Below are positions 17,401 to 24,619 of a DNA stretch of 45,096 bases, piece after piece. The translations under genes and the position numbers were made by a program. This DNA comes from Salinarimonas sp. (GTDB lineage Bacteria; Pseudomonadota; Alphaproteobacteria; Rhizobiales; Beijerinckiaceae), in NCBI GenBank assembly GCA_020832565.1, contig JAFIEI010000031.1, positions 1 through 45,096 on the forward strand, given 5' to 3'. The notes under the pieces are model-generated. The model saw only the letters and a program-made list of their open reading frames with translations, had not been told where the DNA came from and did no database searches. The number at the start of each line of letters is the position of its first letter. Positions within the stretch are counted from its first letter, which is position 1.

Positions 17401-18966
17401 AGCCATGGGTATGGCAACGACGTCCGCGCCTGACGAGGCGCTGTTGAACTGAGCCGCGCCCTGAAGGGCGGCCGCCCGGTCGGGCCGAACGAAGGTGCGG
17501 TTTCCGTCGAGTTCGATGGGGTTGTTCGCGGCGACGCGGTTGGCACGGGCGTCGGCCTCGGCCTGAATGGCGGCGTTCCAGTCGACGCCTACCTGGCTTG
17601 CAGCTCCTGCGAGATCGAAATCCTGTGGGATCTGCCCGGAGCGCTGCATGGCGGCAACCTGCTCGGAGAGTGCGAAGGGGGCCCCGCGCAGGACGCCGAC
17701 CTGGCGGTGTGCTCCCAATCCCGCATGGTTGCGATCGACCGGAACACGAACCATGGCGTCGAGCGGGTGCGATCGTGCGTTGAAACCGCGCAGCTCTTCG
17801 CCGACCTGATCCCAGTTGAAGGTGTCGACTTCGACATCGACACCTTCCAGCGTCGGCACGGGATGAGCGCGGGACGCCGTTTCGAGGGCCCGGGTGCGGG
17901 CGGCCTCGCTCTGCTCCACCTGCCCGCGCCAGCGGGCGATTCCGGCAGCATCGGAGGGACCGTAGACCTCGCCGGCAGGCTGGCGTGAGAGGGTGGACGT
18001 GGCCGAGGCGGCGGACGTGGCAGAGGAGGTGGACAGGCCTCCGGAATCGGACCTGCCGACGAAAGGCGGATTCTGCGGATTCGCACCCGTGGTGAGCGCG
18101 CCTGTCCGACCGCCATCGCCGCTGCCCGCCGTCATGCCGCTGCCATTCGAGCGCTCGATCGTGCCGCCCTGTGTGGACGGGCCGGGACGAGGTGAGTTCC
18201 CGGCAGAGAGGGAATCCCGCGCATAGCTGCCGTCGGGTTGGCGCCGCAACGTGATCGGCGGCTCCTCCGCCGCCGGCGGAAGCCTCGGTCGCTGCGCGGC
18301 TTCGCGCTGGATAACGCGGCGCGTCAATTCGCGGTAGGAAGAGCTGTTTCGCCCACCCGCGGCGCCGCCGGCGATGCCCCAGAAGGCCAGAAGCGAAGCA
18401 TAGCCGGCGGATCGGGAGTGCCCGTCCGCCTTTTCGAGGAAACCCGCGATGAATGCGTCGTTGAATCCGGCATTCTCGAGGATGGCGGGGTCCCTGAACT
18501 GCTGGAGACCGTGGAGCCCCGCGTAAAGCGAGCGATCACCCGGTGCGTGCGACATCACGACGAGATCGGCGAACATCGCCCCGCCTTCGGGCGTGTTCGG
18601 GAGTGCGATATCGCCCTCAGGGCTGACTTCGATCTCACGCTGGCGCAGTGCATGGACGAGCATCGGCGCCTGCCGCGAAGCCTCCGTGCCTTCGGGAATG
18701 TCGAACACTCTTCCAACGACAGTGCCGATCCCGTCTGCCGTCGCGCGAACCGCCCGCGAAAAGATATCCTGCGGCAGCGGCGGAGCCATGCCGAGATCGA
18801 AAATGTTGAAACGGACCTGCCCCGCCGACGACGCAGGCGCCTGCGCAAGCCGGTTGACCGCCGCTGGCGCGTCCGGCCCCGGCCGAAGTGAAAATTCCGA
18901 AGGATTATCCGCGCTGGCGGATTGGAGGCTCCTCGTCTCGCCGACGAACATCGGATTTTGAATCAT
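14476..18966 (-). CDS. Giant multidomain candidate toxin/effector (deaminase-like plus ADP-ribosyltransferase-like)
   Basis: 1496 residues; I know no full-length relative. Seen: an unassigned N-terminal region (1-240) with a short hydrophobic stretch (about 187-205); a Ser/Gly/Thr/Asn-rich linker (about 250-330); three degenerate repeats (about 400-512, 513-625, 632-720) sharing FYDxMNxxGxxP and (S/A)GIxG; a helical part (735-800); a deaminase-like domain (about 870-985) with SDTEFKLL (Glu922) and TVCEPCAHVI (Cys955, Cys958); a Pro/Glu/Ser linker; a helical domain (1025-1250) with YWHVHGNDEIG; and a C-terminal domain (1340-1482) like cholera toxin A/pertussis S1, with VYRVDTRPYEEI (Arg1347). 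The serine motif and catalytic Glu of that fold look replaced. No signal peptide, PAAR, VgrG or RHS part is visible. Function as a secreted nucleic-acid/protein-modifying toxin is inferred. Confidence 0.7.
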   Translation of the reverse strand: MIQNPMFVGETRSLQSASADNPSEFSLRPGPDAPAAVNRLAQAPASSAGQVRFNIFDLGMAPPLPQDIFSRAVRATADGIGTVVGRVFDIPEGTEASRQAPMLVHALRQREIEVSPEGDIALPNTPEGGAMFADLVVMSHAPGDRSLYAGLHGLQQFRDPAILENAGFNDAFIAGFLEKADGHSRSAGYASLLAFWGIAGGAAGGRNSSSYRELTRRVIQREAAQRPRLPPAAEEPPITLRRQPDGSYARDSLSAGNSPRPGPSTQGGTIERSNGSGMTAGSGDGGRTGALTTGANPQNPPFVGRSDSGGLSTSSATSAASATSTLSRQPAGEVYGPSDAAGIARWRGQVEQSEAARTRALETASRAHPVPTLEGVDVEVDTFNWDQVGEELRGFNARSHPLDAMVRVPVDRNHAGLGAHRQVGVLRGAPFALSEQVAAMQRSGQIPQDFDLAGAASQVGVDWNAAIQAEADARANRVAANNPIELDGNRTFVRPDRAAALQGAAQFNSASSGADVVAIPMAINREIVSGSISATGISHEIWVGSPDQFRNFYDTMNQRGQLAGNPDFAGLLSDAGIGGSFAGRVGAAHDLRAAQAEIAHPTTLFGSTVGVQPTAGAAQNVVVPFNRNPTPPEHFRLYVPLTREISGQGLSPGARGTAHTIYQGPADNLRGFYDEMNRQGRIPQGVSFEALLQQSGISGTYNERIARRDEARAAEQGAFPEARSTPQALDTPAEVDENIRRNLSPDERDRWERFVEAHPDVADLVMAAGRDASPESQAEAARALLRGAYGQDVVTWLRVGGFGSGRVPPGGNPPTEIAGGADEPDGTGGAGESHRDMEEYARLRAALPDVIVEVREAAANARPVATLRPGQNVAKLEYDLEGVTGHLYAASGSREIQNFVPPVAAGEEVIPPLYSNRGSDTEFKLLNWLARNLNEHLNGAETSGRIVLYSQYTVCEPCAHVIREFKRMFPLIDVIVIAGERQRPESLSDHLPDTRTVPAPSEPEAPTESTSPFTSPRSLFNPDPAAMAQAMEEWSARAAEGIAAGEPLGNVLDDIGASAHELGSRLYPGTPVAGGYGVARDSGARTTDLTHRLFAHALEPTLDFITRDWANVVDRNTGAAPTFPASQLRERLAARDPEALSLSHLSRMETVEGETITARVDIEPNDAADSAGYRVTTVYPSDPARIEAIQQGLSERWAQMAEIPQGDPRAVEAAADFFYDYIRLYWHVHGNDEIGTSLVSGYLEEKGFPVRGVNPDASPSAGAFHNDRESFVQRFAEGEYLRFSTPQAPSASPSGPRADLSRVLREAQGGDAILVALASAPPDALRNPDLIRQALRALNETGEFVYRVDTRPYEEIEADGGFRVRDASDPAGGFVYAATDLYAGGGHAHPGGTLYIIRRPPAEERLGPDVFDFREESDTWYADVMEGGQPTNLRENPLFDTDRLTPAQRRGLRDHVDNDQIRFARDIPLDEIALTILLGADGRTPLEATPRAADRP
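16777..17769 (-). repeat. Three degenerate internal protein repeats in the candidate toxin
   Basis: Residues 400-730 of the 1496-residue protein contain three related units of about 100-110 residues. Matching phrases are VRVPVDRN / AIPMAINREI / LYVPLTREI, then AAMQRSGQIP / FYDTMNQRGQLA / FYDEMNRQGRIP, then GVDWNAAIQAEADARA / GIGGSFAGRVGAAHDLRAA / GISGTYNERIARRDEARAA. The second and third units are closest; the first is the most diverged. I do not recognise the family; such repeats often form binding or delivery scaffolds. Confidence 0.65.
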
Positions 18967-19073
18967 TGGTAATCCATAATTACAATTTAAAATTATATTT
19001 TATTACAATGAACCATCCAGAAATGAAAATCCATACAAAAAATGTCAGATCCGGCCTCCCCCCTCGGCCACAG
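18967..19073 (-). promoter_or_regulatory. AT-rich promoter region of the giant gene
   Basis: This stretch is strikingly AT-rich against the GC-rich surroundings. Read on the minus strand it contains TATAAT (18997-18992) about 26 bases before the ATG, but no good -35 box at normal spacing and only a weak ribosome-binding site. Low GC at the start of the gene fits either a silenced, acquired gene or a regulated promoter. Confidence 0.4.
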
Positions 19074-19211
19074 AAAAAAGGCCAGTTCCACGAGGGGAAC
19101 TGGCCTGAAAAGTTGGTCCGGTTTCGACTGGGAGTGTCGGAAACCTTCCAGAGGGGAACGGCCGAAACGGAAAACCGCCGGGAGGAATGGCGGCTCCGTT
19201 GACTTCAGCCA
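19074..19211 (-). ncRNA. Candidate AbcR-like (alpha-r15 type) trans-acting sRNA
   Basis: Not protein-coding. Read on the minus strand from about 19211 it folds into three hairpins. Hairpin 1 is CCGCC/GGCGG (19193-19189 with 19179-19175) and presents the loop ATTCCTCCC. Hairpin 2 is TTCC/GGAA with loop CCTCT (around 19146-19158). A single-stranded ACTCCCAG follows. The terminator stem is AGGCCAGTTCC/GGAACTGGCCT (19106-19096 with 19089-19079) with a C-rich loop and then TTTTTT (19079-19074). The repeated C-rich loops are anti-Shine-Dalgarno motifs, as in AbcR sRNAs, which in rhizobia lie near the lsrB gene that is also present here, upstream on the same strand. The structure is seen; family membership is inferred. 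The exact 5' end is a guess of plus or minus a few bases. Confidence 0.68.
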
Positions 19212-19216
19212 CGGGT

Positions 19217-19245
19217 GATATGTCGCTTCAGCTGCCTTTTTGCAA
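19217..19245 (-). promoter_or_regulatory. Candidate promoter of the sRNA
   Basis: On the minus strand TTGCAA (19245-19240) is followed, after exactly 17 bases, by CATATC (19222-19217). This is a fair sigma-70-type match placing the start near 19211, just before the first sRNA hairpin. Confidence 0.5.
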
Positions 19246-19470
19246 TGCACCCGACCGCGCAACAGATATGCACTGTGCGCATGTCATGGTCACATTTCCT
19301 TCTTTTTCGGCGCTGCCATGTCAGGATTTTGGGATATAGAAACAAAGTTTCACAATACCCAGAAAAAACCGAATTAAAATACCAGCTATTCCGGCGCCTT
19401 TTGCGTTCGTGCAACGCTGTTTTGCAGGAAAAGCGTATACAATATCGAGCAAGAGACCATGGCATTCGCC
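19246..19470. other. Low-GC gap between sRNA promoter and lsrB
   Basis: No gene that I can support. The stretch is visibly richer in A and T than its surroundings, and short open frames on both strands have Lys/Arg/Cys-rich composition unlike real proteins. It may carry binding sites for the neighbouring LysR regulator, but no clear T-N11-A palindrome stood out. Confidence 0.4.
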
Positions 19471-20400
19471 TCAATAGGTCCAGCGCTGCGCCTTGGAAAC
19501 GAGGAAGTCGCGAAACGCCTGGACGCGCGCCACGGATCGCATCTCCTCGGCATAGACAAAATAGGATTCGAGCGCCGGCATTTCGATATCGCGCAGGATC
19601 TGAACGAGCTGGTTGTTCTGGTCGGTGACGTAATCGGGCAGCACCGCGATGCCCGCACCGTTCTCCACCGCCGTCTTGAGACCACTGATATTGTTGATGA
19701 CACAGCGATAGGGACGCGGATTGCGCAGATCGCGCCCCGCCGTCGCCAGCCAGTGGACGCCGAGCAGATAGGAGGGCTGATCGCCGCCGAATGCCAGCAG
19801 CCGGTGATCGTCGAGATCCTCAAGCGTCTTCGGCTCACCGAATCGCTTGATATAGTCGGGCGAGGCGTAGACATGGAAATGCACGGTGAAGAGCCGGCGC
19901 TGGATCAGGTCGGGCTGGGTCGGCTGGCGCAGTCGGATCGCCACATCCGCCTCACGCATGGCGAGATCGAGCTCCTCGTTGGAGAGCAGCATCTCGACGT
20001 TGATATCCGGGTAGAGATCCATGAATTCCGGGATGCGCTGGGTCAGCCAGAGCGAGCCGAGCCCCACCGTCGTCGTCACCTTGAGCGTCCCCGAAGGCCG
20101 CTCGCTGGTCTCGGAGAGCCGCGCCCGGGTGCTCTCCAGGCGCATCTTCATGTCGCGGGCGGCACGAAACAGAAGATCGCCCTGCTCGGTCAGGAGCAGA
20201 CCGCGTGCATGCCGGTGGAAAAGCGGCGCGCGCAATTCACGCTCGAGTGCGCTGATCTGCCGGCTGACCGCGGATTGGCTCAGCCCCAGCTCCTCGCCGG
20301 CGCGGGTAAAGGAGCCGGCCTCGGCTACCGTGAAGAAGATGCGGACCTTGTCCCAATCCAAAACGCGTCCCCCGCCTTCGCCCCGGGCTGCGCCGCCCAT
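19471..20400 (-). CDS. lsrB: LysR-family regulator, LsrB/VtlR type
   Basis: DNA-binding regulator of 309 residues. The N-terminal winged HTH reads LDWDKVRIFFTVAEAGSFTRAG...LSQSAVSRQISALE. The effector domain has the strongly conserved block TTTVGLGSLWLTQRIPEF and VHFHVYASPDYIKRFG, which match rhizobial LsrB (Brucella/Agrobacterium VtlR). That protein activates sRNA and small-protein genes and affects stress response and host interaction. An ATG at 20400 adds 13 residues; a TTG at 20361-20359, behind a GGGGGA site, would give the family-typical LDWDK start, so the true start is uncertain. The candidate AbcR-like sRNA lies 260 bp downstream on the same strand, consistent with the known VtlR-abcR link. 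Confidence 0.85.
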   Translation of the reverse strand: MGGAARGEGGGRVLDWDKVRIFFTVAEAGSFTRAGEELGLSQSAVSRQISALERELRAPLFHRHARGLLLTEQGDLLFRAARDMKMRLESTRARLSETSERPSGTLKVTTTVGLGSLWLTQRIPEFMDLYPDINVEMLLSNEELDLAMREADVAIRLRQPTQPDLIQRRLFTVHFHVYASPDYIKRFGEPKTLEDLDDHRLLAFGGDQPSYLLGVHWLATAGRDLRNPRPYRCVINNISGLKTAVENGAGIAVLPDYVTDQNNQLVQILRDIEMPALESYFVYAEEMRSVARVQAFRDFLVSKAQRWTY

Positions 20401-20715
20401 AGCACTGTCGCAGCGCTCCCTCGCATGACAGCGTCGTTACGTCACGCCATATTCGCGCAACGGCTGTGATCTTGGCGGTGCAGCATGGCGAGGGCAAGGG
20501 GGTAAGGCGTGCAATCGCACGATCATGCACCATCCGTTTCCCGAAAACCGCCGGCGCGGGGTATCGCATCCGCGTGCTGCGGCCTGCATCTTGCTAAGCC
20601 TGCCGTCGGCGTGTTCAATCACGCAACGCATCGCGTGGGGATAATCACGCGGAGAACGCAAACCAGAGGGACGGCACGGCGGCGGACGCCGGATGTGCGG
20701 ACAGGGAGACCAAAT
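20401..20715. promoter_or_regulatory. Divergent lsrB / transporter intergenic region
   Basis: No gene seen in these 315 bp. It should carry the promoters of lsrB (minus) and the importer operon (plus). Near the right end AGGGAG (20703-20708) is the ribosome-binding site of the binding-protein gene. I found no confident -35/-10 pair or operator. Confidence 0.45.
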
Positions 20716-21783
20716 ATGAAGAGACGCAGCTTTCTGATCGGCAGCGCGGCGACCGGCATCGGCCTGATGGCGGCCCCGGCGATCCTGCGGGCGCAATCGG
20801 CTCCGCTCAAGGTCGGCACGTATGGCGGCTATTTCCAGGACAGTTTCGACGCCCATATCTTCCCCGATTTCACCGCCGAGACCGGAATCGAGGTCGAATC
20901 GATCGGCCAGCCGACGGGCGAGGCCTGGCTGGTGCAGTTGCAGCAGGCGGCGCGCGCGGGTCAGGCCCCGGCGGATGTCTCGATGATGGCGCAGGTCGCG
21001 CGGATTCGCGGCCAGAGCGCCGGCTTGTGGGCCGAGCTCGATCCGGATGCGGTATCCAACCGCGCCAACCTGCCCGAGCATTTCGTCCACGCCTATGAAG
21101 ACGGGCGCTTCTATGGCACCGGCGCGGTGAGCTGGTACATCACGCTGGTGACCAATACCGACACCTATCCCGAGGCGCCGACCTCGTGGCAGGCCCTTTG
21201 GGATCCTGCCAATCGCGACCGGCTCGGACTGCTGGCGCTGGCCTCCAACTCCTTCCTCCTGGAGATCACCGCGACCACCTATTTCGGCGGCACCGACATT
21301 CTCGCCGACGAGGACGGCGTGATGCAGGTCCTCGAAAAGCTCTCGGAAGTACGCGACAATGTGCGTCTGTGGTATCGCGACGAAGGCCAGTTCCAGCAGG
21401 CGCTGGAATCCGGCGAGATCCCGATGGGGCAATATTACCACGACGTCACCGGCCTCGCCGCCGCCGACGGGCAGCCCGTGCGCTCGACCTTCCCCGAGGA
21501 AGGCGCCGTGCTCGATTCCGGCTCCTGGGTTGTCTCCAGCGCATCGGATGCGATCGATCAGGCCCAGACCTTCATCAATTACATGGCACGCCCGGAAGTC
21601 CAGGCCAAGCTCGCCCGCTTCGTCGGCACCGCGCCGACGGTGGCGCGTGAATTAACCGATCTGACCGACGAGGAATTCAACGCCGTCGCCTCCGATCGCA
21701 CGCCGATCCTGCCCTATTACGACCTCTATGTGGAGCGCTCGGACTGGGTGAACCAGCAATGGTCGGAGATGATCACGGGCTGA
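20716..21783 (+). CDS. ABC transporter substrate-binding protein, polyamine (PotD/PotF) type
   Basis: Periplasmic binding protein of 355 residues. The N-terminus MKRRSFLIGSAATGIGLMAAPAILRAQ is a Tat-type signal (twin Arg, RRSFL) with a cleavage region near ILRAQ. The mature protein starts LKVGTYGGYFQDSF, the typical opening of spermidine/putrescine-type family 1 binding proteins. The start at 20716 is preceded by an AGGGAG site. It heads an operon with ATPase, two permeases and an amide hydrolase. A 9-bp hairpin after the stop may keep its mRNA more abundant than the downstream genes. The exact ligand (polyamine, opine or other nitrogen compound) is not determined. Confidence 0.9.
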   Translation: MKRRSFLIGSAATGIGLMAAPAILRAQSAPLKVGTYGGYFQDSFDAHIFPDFTAETGIEVESIGQPTGEAWLVQLQQAARAGQAPADVSMMAQVARIRGQSAGLWAELDPDAVSNRANLPEHFVHAYEDGRFYGTGAVSWYITLVTNTDTYPEAPTSWQALWDPANRDRLGLLALASNSFLLEITATTYFGGTDILADEDGVMQVLEKLSEVRDNVRLWYRDEGQFQQALESGEIPMGQYYHDVTGLAAADGQPVRSTFPEEGAVLDSGSWVVSSASDAIDQAQTFINYMARPEVQAKLARFVGTAPTVARELTDLTDEEFNAVASDRTPILPYYDLYVERSDWVNQQWSEMITG

Positions 21784-21832
21784 GCCGCATGATCGCGACG
21801 GCGACGTCGCAACCCCGCAAACCCTGCATCGA

Positions 21833-21856
21833 GGGGCCGGCCCACGCGCCGGCCCC
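21833..21856 (+). terminator. Intra-operon hairpin after the binding-protein gene
   Basis: GGGGCCGGC (21833-21841) and GCCGGCCCC (21848-21856) form a perfect 9-bp stem with a 6-nt loop, followed by only GTTTC. In ABC operons such structures between binding protein and membrane genes stabilise the upstream mRNA or partly stop transcription. The ATPase starts 15 bp later. Confidence 0.6.
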
Positions 21857-21871
21857 GTTTCGGAAAATCGC

Positions 21872-22930
21872 ATGACCGCGCTGTCACTTCGGGGCATGAG
21901 CAAGCGTTTCGGCAGCCTCGCGGCGGTCGATGACGTCTCGATCAAGATACCCGCCGGCTGTTTCGTCTGTCTCCTCGGCCCCTCCGGCTGCGGCAAGACC
22001 ACGCTGTTGCGCCTGATCGCCGGGCTCGAGGAACCGAGTGCGGGCAGCCTGCATGCGGGAGAGCGCGAGATTACCGGGCTCGCGCCCAACCAGCGCGAAT
22101 TCGGCATGGTCTTCCAGTCGCTCGCGCTGTTTCCGCATCTCGATGTCGCCGAGAATATCGGCTATCCGCTGGCGATCAGGGGCCATTCCCGCAGCGCGCG
22201 CACGGAGCGTGTCGCGGAATTGCTCGATCTCGTGCAGCTCTCGGGCCTCGGCAAGCGGCGCATCCATCAATTGTCCGGCGGCCAGCGCCAGCGTGTCGCA
22301 ATTGCGCGCGGCCTCGCCATCGATCCCAAGGTCTTCCTGCTCGACGAGCCGCTCTCGGCGCTCGATGCCAATCTGCGCGAGCACATGCAGGTCGAACTAC
22401 GCCAGCTGCAGCAGCGCCTCGGCGTCACCACCCTCGTCGTCACCCATGATCAGAAGGAAGCCCTGACCATGGCGGATCTGGTGATCGTGATGAAGGACGG
22501 GAAGGTGCAGCAGGCCGGCGCGCCGATGGAGATCTATCGCGACCCGGCCAATGCCTTCGTCGCCGGCTTCATCGGCCAGTCCAACCTCCTGCCCTGCACG
22601 CTCGCCGCCGATGGCAGCGTCGGCATCGACGGCCTGCAACTGAAGCTCGCCCCGCAGGACCGCATCAAGGCGAAGCCCGGCCCCGCCATGCTCTCCATCC
22701 GCCCTGAGGATCTGCGGCCGGATCCACAGGGCCCGATCGAGGCGCGTGTCGCCTTCATCCGCGATCTCGGCGAGAGCGTGCAGATCGCGCTTGATTTCGG
22801 CGAGACCCGGCTGCAGGCCGTGTTCGCGCCGCGCGAGCGCCCGCAGGTCGCCATCGGCGACAGCTTGCGCCTCGCCCCGGCACCGGGCGGTGTCGTCGTG
22901 CTGGCACCATCGGCGGAGCAGGCAGCATGA
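21872..22930 (+). CDS. ABC transporter ATP-binding protein, PotA type
   Basis: Energy-coupling subunit, 352 residues. Walker A is GPSGCGKTTLL (about 36-46), the signature is [16 protein letters not shown], Walker B is VFLLDEPLSALD and the H-loop is VVTHDQKEA. The C-terminal part (about 235-350) is a TOBE-like regulatory domain with MLSIRPEDLR. The last four bases overlap the next gene (ATGA), so translation is coupled. Family and operon order match polyamine/opine importers. Confidence 0.93.
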   Translation: MTALSLRGMSKRFGSLAAVDDVSIKIPAGCFVCLLGPSGCGKTTLLRLIAGLEEPSAGSLHAGEREITGLAPNQREFGMVFQSLALFPHLDVAENIGYPLAIRGHSRSARTERVAELLDLVQLSGLGKRRIHQLSGGQRQRVAIARGLAIDPKVFLLDEPLSALDANLREHMQVELRQLQQRLGVTTLVVTHDQKEALTMADLVIVMKDGKVQQAGAPMEIYRDPANAFVAGFIGQSNLLPCTLAADGSVGIDGLQLKLAPQDRIKAKPGPAMLSIRPEDLRPDPQGPIEARVAFIRDLGESVQIALDFGETRLQAVFAPRERPQVAIGDSLRLAPAPGGVVVLAPSAEQAA

Positions 22931-23820
22931 GTGCCGGGCAAATCCGCGAGGCGGGAACGGACGCCACGGGAGCGCATTCCGAAAAGGCGGTGCCCGGCTG
23001 GTTCGGCCTCCTACCGGCGATCGCGCTCGGTATCCTCTTTCTGATCCCCTTCGCGATTATGCTCTCGGTGAGCGTGGCGCATCGGGTGCCGGGCGGCTTC
23101 TTCGAACCGGGCTTCGAATGGACGAGCTACGAGCGGCTGTTCAGCCCGTTCTTCGGGCGCATCCTGCTCACCTCGGTGGCGATTTCCGCCGGTGCGGCCG
23201 CGATCTGCATCGCGCTCGCCTTTCCCTTCACCGTCTTCCTCGCGGGCATGCGCCACCGGGTGCAGACGCTGGTGCTGGTGGCGCTGCTCGCCGTGCTCTC
23301 GCTCTCGGAAGTGATCATCGGCTTCTCGATCTCCACGCTCCTGTCGCGCACCGCCGGGATCGGCAATCTCTTTGCCGGACTGGGTCTGATCGACGGGCCC
23401 CGCGCCTACACGCCCGGGCTCTTCGCGCTGATGACGGGCCTGTGCTACCTCGTCTTTCCCTATGCGGTACTGGTGCTCTACCCGCCTGTCTCGCGGCTCG
23501 ATCCGGAACTGCGCGATGCGGCGCGGATGATGGGGGCGGGGCCGCTGCGCACCTTTTTCACCGTGACGGTGCCGCTGATGCGCGCACCCGTGCTGGGCGC
23601 GGCGATTCTCGTCTTCGTCTTCACCCTGGGCGCCTTCCTGCTGCCGCAGGTGCTCGGGCGCCCGCGCCACTGGACGCTTTCGGTGCATATCACCGACCAG
23701 GCGATCTTCCAGTCGAACCTGCCCTTTGCCGCCGCGATGGCGGTGGTGCTGCTGCTCGTTGCGCTGTTTCTCGTGGGGCTGACCCTGCTTCTGGGGCGTG
23801 AAGGCGGGAGGCGCGTATGA
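22927..23820 (+). CDS. ABC transporter permease, PotB type
   Basis: Inner-membrane permease of 297 residues with about six hydrophobic helices. The first is LLPAIALGILFLIPFAIMLSVSV. The EAA-like coupling loop is ELRDAARMMGAGPLRTFFTVTVPLM (about residues 194-218). It overlaps the ATPase gene before it and the second permease after it by four bases each. It pairs with the PotC-type subunit at 23817. Confidence 0.92.
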   Translation: MSAGQIREAGTDATGAHSEKAVPGWFGLLPAIALGILFLIPFAIMLSVSVAHRVPGGFFEPGFEWTSYERLFSPFFGRILLTSVAISAGAAAICIALAFPFTVFLAGMRHRVQTLVLVALLAVLSLSEVIIGFSISTLLSRTAGIGNLFAGLGLIDGPRAYTPGLFALMTGLCYLVFPYAVLVLYPPVSRLDPELRDAARMMGAGPLRTFFTVTVPLMRAPVLGAAILVFVFTLGAFLLPQVLGRPRHWTLSVHITDQAIFQSNLPFAAAMAVVLLLVALFLVGLTLLLGREGGRRV

Positions 23821-24617
23821 GCAGTGCCCTCAAGGCCTTCTATGTCGGGGCGATCCTGTTCCTGCTCGCATTGCCCATCATCGTGGTGACGGGGATCTCG
23901 CTGAACGAGGGGCAGAGCCTGCGCTTTCCACCACAGGGTCTGTCGCTGCGCTGGTACGGCGCGCTGTTCCAGGAAAGTGACTGGCTGGGGCCGCTGCGCC
24001 ATTCGCTGATCATCGCATTCTGCGCGGCCAGCCTGTCGGTCATCGTCGCGCTGCCGCTGGCTCTGTACGTCTGGTCGCGCGGCAACTGGCTGGGCAAGGC
24101 CCTGCACACGCTGGGCATCGCGCCCTTCATGTTGCCGCCGGTGATCACGGCGCTCGGCTTCCTCGTCTTCTGGGTGTCGGTCGGCATGTACGGGCAGATG
24201 ACGGCGACGATCATCTCGCATGCGATCTTTCTCGTGACGCTGCCGGTGGTGACGATCTCGCTCGGCCTGCGCAGCATCGACATGGCGCTGGTGGAGGCTG
24301 CGCGCACCATGGGAGCGAGCCGGGGGCAGATCCTACGCGGCGTCATCCTGCCGCTGATCGTCCCCTATATCATCTCGGGCTTCGCCTTCGCCTTCGTGCT
24401 CTCGCTCAACGAATACATCGTCGCCTACATGGTCGCGGGCTTTACCGTCGAGACGCTGCCGATCAAGATCTTCAACAGCCTGCGCTACGGCTATACGCCG
24501 ATCATGGGCGTGGTCTCGGTTCTGTTCGTGGCGCTGGCGATCCTCGTCTTCGGGCTGATCGGGCGCTATGGCGACCTGCCCCGGCTCTTGGGCTCAGACC
24601 GTTCGGGAGAACGCTGA
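23817..24617 (+). CDS. ABC transporter permease, PotC type
   Basis: Second inner-membrane permease, 266 residues. The first helix is AFYVGAILFLLALPIIVVTGISL. The coupling loop is MALVEAARTMGASRGQILRGVILPLI. The C-terminal helices include FVLSLNEYIVAYMVAGF, a phrase typical of PotC-like subunits. Only two bases separate its stop from the hydrolase gene, so the hydrolase belongs to the same operon. Confidence 0.92.
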   Translation: MSSALKAFYVGAILFLLALPIIVVTGISLNEGQSLRFPPQGLSLRWYGALFQESDWLGPLRHSLIIAFCAASLSVIVALPLALYVWSRGNWLGKALHTLGIAPFMLPPVITALGFLVFWVSVGMYGQMTATIISHAIFLVTLPVVTISLGLRSIDMALVEAARTMGASRGQILRGVILPLIVPYIISGFAFAFVLSLNEYIVAYMVAGFTVETLPIKIFNSLRYGYTPIMGVVSVLFVALAILVFGLIGRYGDLPRLLGSDRSGER

Positions 24618-24619
24618 CA

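Noticed and set aside
18993-19262. 89-codon minus-strand frame as possible immunity gene for the candidate toxin
   Set aside because: It runs through the sRNA hairpins and terminator, has no good ribosome-binding site and looks random in composition.
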